Shown here: piece by piece, positions 59,813 through 64,000 of the stretch
Position numbering within the stretch: the first letter of the stretch is position 1
Layout of the letters: every line of letters starts with the position of its first letter
NCBI GenBank assembly: GCA_027886185.1
Contig: WOAB01000619.1
Span: 2,914,001-2,978,000 of the forward strand
DNA length: 64,000 nucleotides
Direction of reading: 5' to 3'
Origin: Rheum nobile
Lineage: Eukaryota > Streptophyta > Magnoliopsida > Caryophyllales > Polygonaceae
The notes under the pieces: generated by a model
Databases searched by the model: none
Told to the model about the DNA's origin: nothing
Seen by the model: the letters and a program-made list of their open reading frames with translations, nothing else
Program-made: the position numbers and the translations under genes

Positions 59813-60038
59813 TTTTTTTTTGACGACGCTGGAACCCATCACTTGCGGGGTGGTAAACCCGCGGGCCCGGGACCTAGCCGGCAAAGACCTCAAACCAGGT
59901 AAACTGGCTTGTGCCGACCGGCTCAACCGAGCGGCAGGAGACATAGTAAACCTCTGGGAATTGCACTCAGAGGAAAGGGGGCAGGCAAGGATCGAACCCG
60001 AGACCTGCCCTTGCCACCAAGCCACCACCGAAGTGGCA
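59813..60038 (-). mobile_element. tRNA-derived SINE
   Basis: About 226 bp on the minus strand. GGTTCGATCC at 59989-59998 is a match to the RNA polymerase III B box. TGGCTTGGTGG at 60014-60024 resembles an A box, though the spacing is shorter than in a tRNA. The element ends in a run of 9 A at 59813-59821. It is much more GC-rich than its surroundings. No clear target duplication was found, so the insertion is probably old. Confidence 0.7.
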
Positions 60039-60248
60039 TTTTTACAAGCAAGTAAGGGCTGATGATTTGAAAGTGAAGAGAATAGAAAAAGATATAATAT
60101 TTTACAAAATGGATTTTTTCATAATATATAGTCGTCTTGAGATATTTTTCTACATTTCTCCTTTAAAATTTCTATTTAATTAGTCACTTTTATTTTGAGT
60201 TTAAATTTTGTATTTCATTTATGAAATGTCTTGGATTTCAACATACTA
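60039..60248. other. AT-rich spacer, nothing recognised
   Basis: Very AT-rich, without gene or repeat signal. Confidence 0.4.
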
Positions 60249-60478
60249 TCTATATATATACTAAATAATATTAAGCTTTTTCAGTAGATACTTCTTTACG
60301 TTAACAAATTTATGTTATAATGTTTCTTACATTATAGTAAATTATATATATATGTTTACTATTAGTAATGTATAATTCTTCTTACAAACATAAATGGATA
60401 CATTTTATATATTTGTTTTTATAAAAAAACGCTGTAAATATTATCCAAACCGCGTGAAAGGCACGCGGACCAAGTTAG
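60249..60478 (+). mobile_element. Non-autonomous Helitron, 230 bp
   Basis: Begins TCTATATATATACTAAATAA, the typical plant Helitron 5' end (TC then AT-rich TACTA). Near the 3' end CCGCGTG and CACGCGG (60450-60468) form a 7-bp hairpin. Ten nucleotides later it ends TTAG, one change from the usual CTAG. Neighbouring bases are A on the left and T on the right, as expected for insertion between A and T without target duplication. No coding capacity. Confidence 0.75.
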
Positions 60479-60714
60479 TTATGCAACTATATATTATATG
60501 AGAAAAGATCAAATGATGATGGGTGCTTATACGAGGAAATAAGGATGTTCTTATTCTTTTAATGGGTTTATAATCAAGGGATAAGATTAGATAATCATTG
60601 AAAGGTCATGTGCCACAACTTCATTTAGGGTGTTTGACAAGTCAACATTGGTCAAAGTTTGTTTTGCCCAATTTTCTCTCTATTTTTCCTAGCCATTTTT
60701 TTCGTGTGTTGATA

Positions 60715-61275
60715 GAACTTGTAATGTTTGTTCATAAAACTTGTACAGTGTGTTCATATAACTTCAACCATGTGTTCTTCAACTTATTGAAAATGTGTGC
60801 ATTATGTGTTCATAAAACTTGTATTGTGTGTTCATAAAACATGTATTGTGTATTAATAAAATTTCTATTGTTTGTTCTTCAACTTATTGAAAATGTGTAT
60901 TTTACATGTTAATAAAACTTGTACTGTGTGTTCATAAAAATTGTACCATGTGTGTTCATCAAACTTGTAGTGAGTGTTTTTCTACTTATTGAAAATGCAT
61001 ATGTGTTCATAAAATTTAGGCTTGTGTGTTGATTTATTATCACTTATGTGTTCTTATGTTTATACCGTGTTTGCATAAATATTTGCTTGTATGTTCATTT
61101 ACTGTCACTTGTGAGTGCCTATTTTTTATACTGTGTGTCCATTTATTATTCAAGAAATGATATGTATGCATATATTATCACTTGTGTGTTTATAAAACTT
61201 GTATTGAATGTTCATAACACTTGTACTGACTTTTCATAAAATGTGTATTGTGTGTTAATAAAACTTATATTGTGT
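60715..61275. repeat. Degenerate TGTGTTCATAAAACTTGTA minisatellite
   Basis: Variants of TGTGTTCATAAAACTTGTA recur more than ten times. A longer phrase with CTTCAACTTATTGAAAATG repeats about every 120 bp, which suggests a higher-order unit. Plus-strand frames only translate the repeat. It might be a subterminal block of a DNA transposon. Confidence 0.75.
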
Positions 61276-61353
61276 GTTCTATTGACCGGACAGTGACAAG
61301 TTTGACCAGTCATGGTAACTTGTTTGACTAGTCATATATCCTTGCCAAATTAT

Positions 61354-61388
61354 TTAAGTGGTCATGTATCTTACATATGACCACTTAA
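61354..61388. repeat. Inverted repeat with 12-bp arms
   Basis: TTAAGTGGTCAT at 61354-61365 and its exact inverse ATGACCACTTAA at 61377-61388, with an 11-nt loop. It may be a transposon footprint or a hairpin. No TSD was seen. Confidence 0.7.
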
Positions 61389-61920
61389 TTAAATAATAGT
61401 CCTATCCTAACTCTTAGAGTTTCTCCATACAAAGGACTAGAAATGTGGGTGAAATGATGTCATGTCACCCATTTAATACTTGTTTATGGATGAAGGGAAA
61501 ACTGAGTTGTTGGTATTTTCAAGAAATTCCACATTGAAAATAAGAGGTAAAATTACCTCCTCCAAGTAGTGAGTTGAGAGAAGAGAGACCCCACGCGCGC
61601 ACCGCCGTTGCCGTTCGTCTGGTCCGTGTTCGTGGCACGCGCGGTGGTGGTTGGGTCTCTTTTTATAGGTTTGCTTATTATTTTGCGGATAAAGGACCAA
61701 ACGTATTACGGAATAACATTGACAATTACTCTTATGTAATCTCGATTCTACTACAATGTCTTCAATTCAATGATTTTGCTTTGACTGATTTAATATCAAA
61801 TTGATGTTGTTTTTAATGGTAGTCTGATCTTGTGATAAAGAAGAAGATTTTGAGATTTATTGTGTTTGATCTCGTGGTTAATGGCAAAGGAGCAGATCAA
61901 TAAATTTTATTTGTCTCCTC
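61389..61920. other. Spacer with LTR-like phrase
   Basis: From about 61508, TGTTGGTATTTTCAAG through TTCCACATTG and a TTTTTATAGG element near 61659 recalls the start of some Ty1/copia LTRs. No 3' end, primer site or TSD was found. A frame of 76 codons at 61574-61804 has no recognised domain. Confidence 0.3.
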
Positions 61921-61927
61921 TTTTTCC

Positions 61928-61935
61928 TATAAAAG
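61928..61935 (+). promoter_or_regulatory. TATA box of a possible dead gene
   Basis: CCTATAAAAGGG, followed at about +30 by an A/C-rich stretch (CACACAGAAACAAAA), is a good plant core promoter. The first ATG downstream (62044) opens only 12 codons (MISSLPKVYMFE). Either an intron or a decayed gene follows. Confidence 0.35.
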
Positions 61936-62491
61936 GGTTGCCTTTCTTCTTTTGAAAACACACAGAAACAAAATTGTTCCCTCTACTCTGTTTCCTAAAC
62001 ATATCAACAAACTTGCCCTTCACTTACTGATCCGAGTTTCAACGATGATTTCCTCCTTACCTAAAGTGTACATGTTCGAGTAGAGTTGTGCTAACCTTGA
62101 TAAGCTTATGCCTTTTCTGACTTGCACTAATGTCACGGCAATTTACTTCTAAGACAATGACTTATACAACGACACAACAAAAAGGCTACATCTAGATCAA
62201 ATACATGCAGCCTACAATTATTTCATTGTTCGAATTCTTGTCCCTACGATAATTTTTAACTTACAGAAAATATTTTCAGCATGCATCGTATAAACACCCG
62301 TCCTCGTATCAACGTTACCCATGTTATATATACGACGATATCTTAAAAAGAAAGCGATTATTGATACATGAATGTAAGGTCCTAATTAATTAACGATGTG
62401 GTCCGATTCTTATAAATCGATCTTCTTACAATCCTAATAGTTTATTCCAGCTGATTGAAAAAGAGTTGTATCAGTATCACTATATGTAATA
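61936..62491. other. Spacer, nothing recognised
   Basis: No frame, repeat or RNA gene was identified after the possible TATA box. Confidence 0.4.
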
Positions 62492-62499
62492 TCAACACG

Positions 62500-62990
62500 C
62501 AGTTGTGGATCTAGGATTACTCGGAAGGGGGCGGAAATACGAGTAGTCGAAAACGCTCTCTTTTATTTCATGCTTATATAGTGATGTTATTATTAATATT
62601 TTGACTCATTAGGATTATTTAAAGATAAATATTTGAAATTATGACCTCTTTGAACAATTAATTTTTCCATAAATAAAATGAATTTTATTAATACATAATT
62701 ACTTTAATTATAAATAAAATTAGACAAGCTTTATTTTAAAAAAAAATAACAAACTAAATTAGGTGTTTCGAAAATATAGAAACTCGAAAAAACGCTTTTG
62801 ATAAAGAAATGATGTCTGAAAGAATTTTAAAAATGCTGAAACTGGGAAAACGATTTTTATTAAAAGAGTTGTAAATAGTGTTATTTAAATTGCTGTAAGA
62901 GAGATATGGACAACGTTTTTTTCTTTTTCCGAATAATACTAGACTCAGCGGATCCTAGCGGGGACGGCCGCCCCCTTAGATCCGCCACTG
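62500..62990. mobile_element. hAT-type MITE with 8-bp TSD
   Basis: A 491-bp non-coding element. The ends are CAGTTGTGGATCTAGG and, inverted, CAGTGGCGGATCTAAGG. A perfect 8-bp duplication TCAACACG flanks it at 62492-62499 and 62991-62998, as in the hAT superfamily. The centre is AT-rich. Transposase would have to come from an autonomous relative elsewhere. Confidence 0.88.
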
Positions 62991-62998
62991 TCAACACG

Positions 62999-63201
62999 TA
63001 CTAGCTATACATTACTGTACCTACTGTTGGTAAAAAAAACACTAAATTACTTTTTCTTTTTTATATCAAAGAAGAGGCAACATTGGATATCCACAACTAT
63101 ATATGCTTAATACTAGGTACGTACGTACGATACAAATCTACATTCCTAAATTATATGATAGTCGTTTCATAATTCATATTCTGTAGACAAAAGCATATAC
63201 T
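62999..63201. other. Downstream region of host gene
   Basis: AT-rich, with a short TACG run near 63118-63129. It probably contains the 3' untranslated region of the minus-strand gene. Confidence 0.4.
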
Positions 63202-64000
63202 TTAATTGGTAGATATCAAGGGCAAATCAACCTCATCACACCACTCCATAGACCTGGTTTCACAATAAGGAGTATTGACCTCACTCGGCCAATAACTGAC
63301 CCATACCCTACCCCCTAATCTCCACTTCAACACACTCCCTTCCATCTCCTTGCCCACCCTCCACCTCACCTCCTCCCCGCACTCGTCTCCCGCAAACACC
63401 ACCCCCTTCGACTTCGTAAACGCCCGGTTCCCACCAGCGTACCGTCTCCGGAACCCGTCTCCAGCCCCTCCTGCCCCCGAGTTTGGGGGGTCCACCGCGT
63501 ACACCTCCACTCCGCTCGTCGTATCATACAAAACTCCGTCGTATAACACTCCGTTTCCCTCGGCGTCCTGGTCCCACCTCCAGTTCTTCATCTTCATCCT
63601 CGTGGAGCTCCTCGACGTCGCCTTGATCCTCGGAGCCTTCGTTTCCCCCAACGTACCTTTCACAGTCCTTTGCATCTCCACCTCTCTTTTCGCGTTTTCG
63701 GTCGACTTCGCAAGACTCAAACTCGTAACGTAATTGGACCCTAACTCCGGCCCGATCCAGACCCGGATCCTTGACGGGAAGTACGTCTCCTCGCCGTATT
63801 CTACGTCCTCCTCGCCGTTTTTCTTATTGAACCCCAGCTTCACCACGTGGAAGCGTAGATTGTCGACGCGTGCTCGCACTTGGATGTGGTCTTCGTGGAA
63901 TGAGACAGAGTATTCCAGCTGGACAATGGACTCCAACTGCTGGTGGGCCAGGGAATATCTGAGTGCGGACTCCTTGGCTCCAACTAGAAACGGGTGTGTG
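63202..64000 (-). CDS. Host plant protein, C-terminal part, open at window edge
   Basis: An uninterrupted frame of 265 codons plus stop enters at the right edge (first residues THPFLVGAKESALRY) and ends at 63202. No start is visible, and the Met at 63936 belongs to the alternative start CTG/GAG region rather than a true beginning. Notable segments are FPSRIRVWIGPELGSNYV, a basic RSSTRMKMKNWRWDQ, FTKSKGVVFAGDECG, and the Trp-rich end LKWRLGGRVWVSYWPSE with SMEWCDEVDLPLI. It is GC-richer than its surroundings, and no signal or membrane segment lies in this part. It looks like a conserved plant family, but I cannot name it. This is the only convincing non-transposon gene of the window. Confidence 0.8.
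   Translation of the reverse strand, partial: THPFLVGAKESALRYSLAHQQLESIVQLEYSVSFHEDHIQVRARVDNLRFHVVKLGFNKKNGEEDVEYGEETYFPSRIRVWIGPELGSNYVTSLSLAKSTENAKREVEMQRTVKGTLGETKAPRIKATSRSSTRMKMKNWRWDQDAEGNGVLYDGVLYDTTSGVEVYAVDPPNSGAGGAGDGFRRRYAGGNRAFTKSKGVVFAGDECGEEVRWRVGKEMEGSVLKWRLGGRVWVSYWPSEVNTPYCETRSMEWCDEVDLPLISTN

Noticed and set aside
59989..60024. Functional tRNA gene
   Set aside because: The B box is good, but there is no cloverleaf, the A-B spacing is too short, and an A-tail follows, so a SINE fits better.
61508..61900. Possible Ty1/copia LTR
   Set aside because: The opening phrase is suggestive, but no 3' end, TSD or primer site could be found.

Overview
The window is plant nuclear DNA, most likely from a eudicot with a repeat-rich genome. 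It is AT-rich and made almost entirely of nested transposable elements. A single host gene is recognisable, at the extreme right edge. Coordinates of elements were fixed from LTR termini, target-site duplications (TSDs), primer-binding sites and protein motifs read by eye.

Layout. Positions 821-18806 are repeated in tandem at 18858-36839. The copies are nearly identical: four substitutions and one 4-bp AT-slippage difference were seen. They are joined by a 51-bp filler made of short pieces copied from sequence near the two breakpoints. The unit holds a degenerate GACACGG-type repeat array, an LTR-like relic, and the left part of a retrotransposon nest.

The nest is a set of layers. Element A is a minus-strand Ty3/gypsy chromovirus-like element with LTRs of about 2.9 kb, a gag gene and no pol (TR-GAG type, TSD CATAG). 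Its complete copy runs 21200-59365. Element B is a decayed Tat-lineage Ty3/gypsy element (7.5 kb, TSD GGTAC) inside the left LTR of A, present in both duplicate units. Element D is a PIF/Harbinger-type DNA transposon (35531-43971) inside the right LTR of A. It carries two Myb/SANT genes, a truncated transposase and a small coiled-coil gene with a C-terminal membrane segment. The duplication breakpoint cuts D, so unit 1 keeps only its first 1.3 kb. Element C is a Tekay-like chromovirus (44190-56785, TSD CAAGG), also inside the right LTR of A. It has an extra acidic ORF ahead of gag. Element E is a solo LTR (47939-49257, TSD GTCAG) that splits the integrase of C. The opposite LTR of A keeps the uninterrupted sites for B and C, and the integrase motif order of C shows the site of E, so the order of events can be read.

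Right flank (59371-64000): a tRNA-type SINE, a 230-bp non-autonomous Helitron, a degenerate minisatellite, a hAT MITE with a perfect 8-bp TSD, and the 3' end of a host gene on the minus strand.

How the parts relate: A has a gag closely similar to that of C but no enzymes, so A-type copies probably moved with enzymes from a C-like relative. Many disabling changes in B and C fit C-to-T decay at CHG sites, the context of plant transposon methylation. No defence system, CRISPR array, rRNA or tRNA gene was found.
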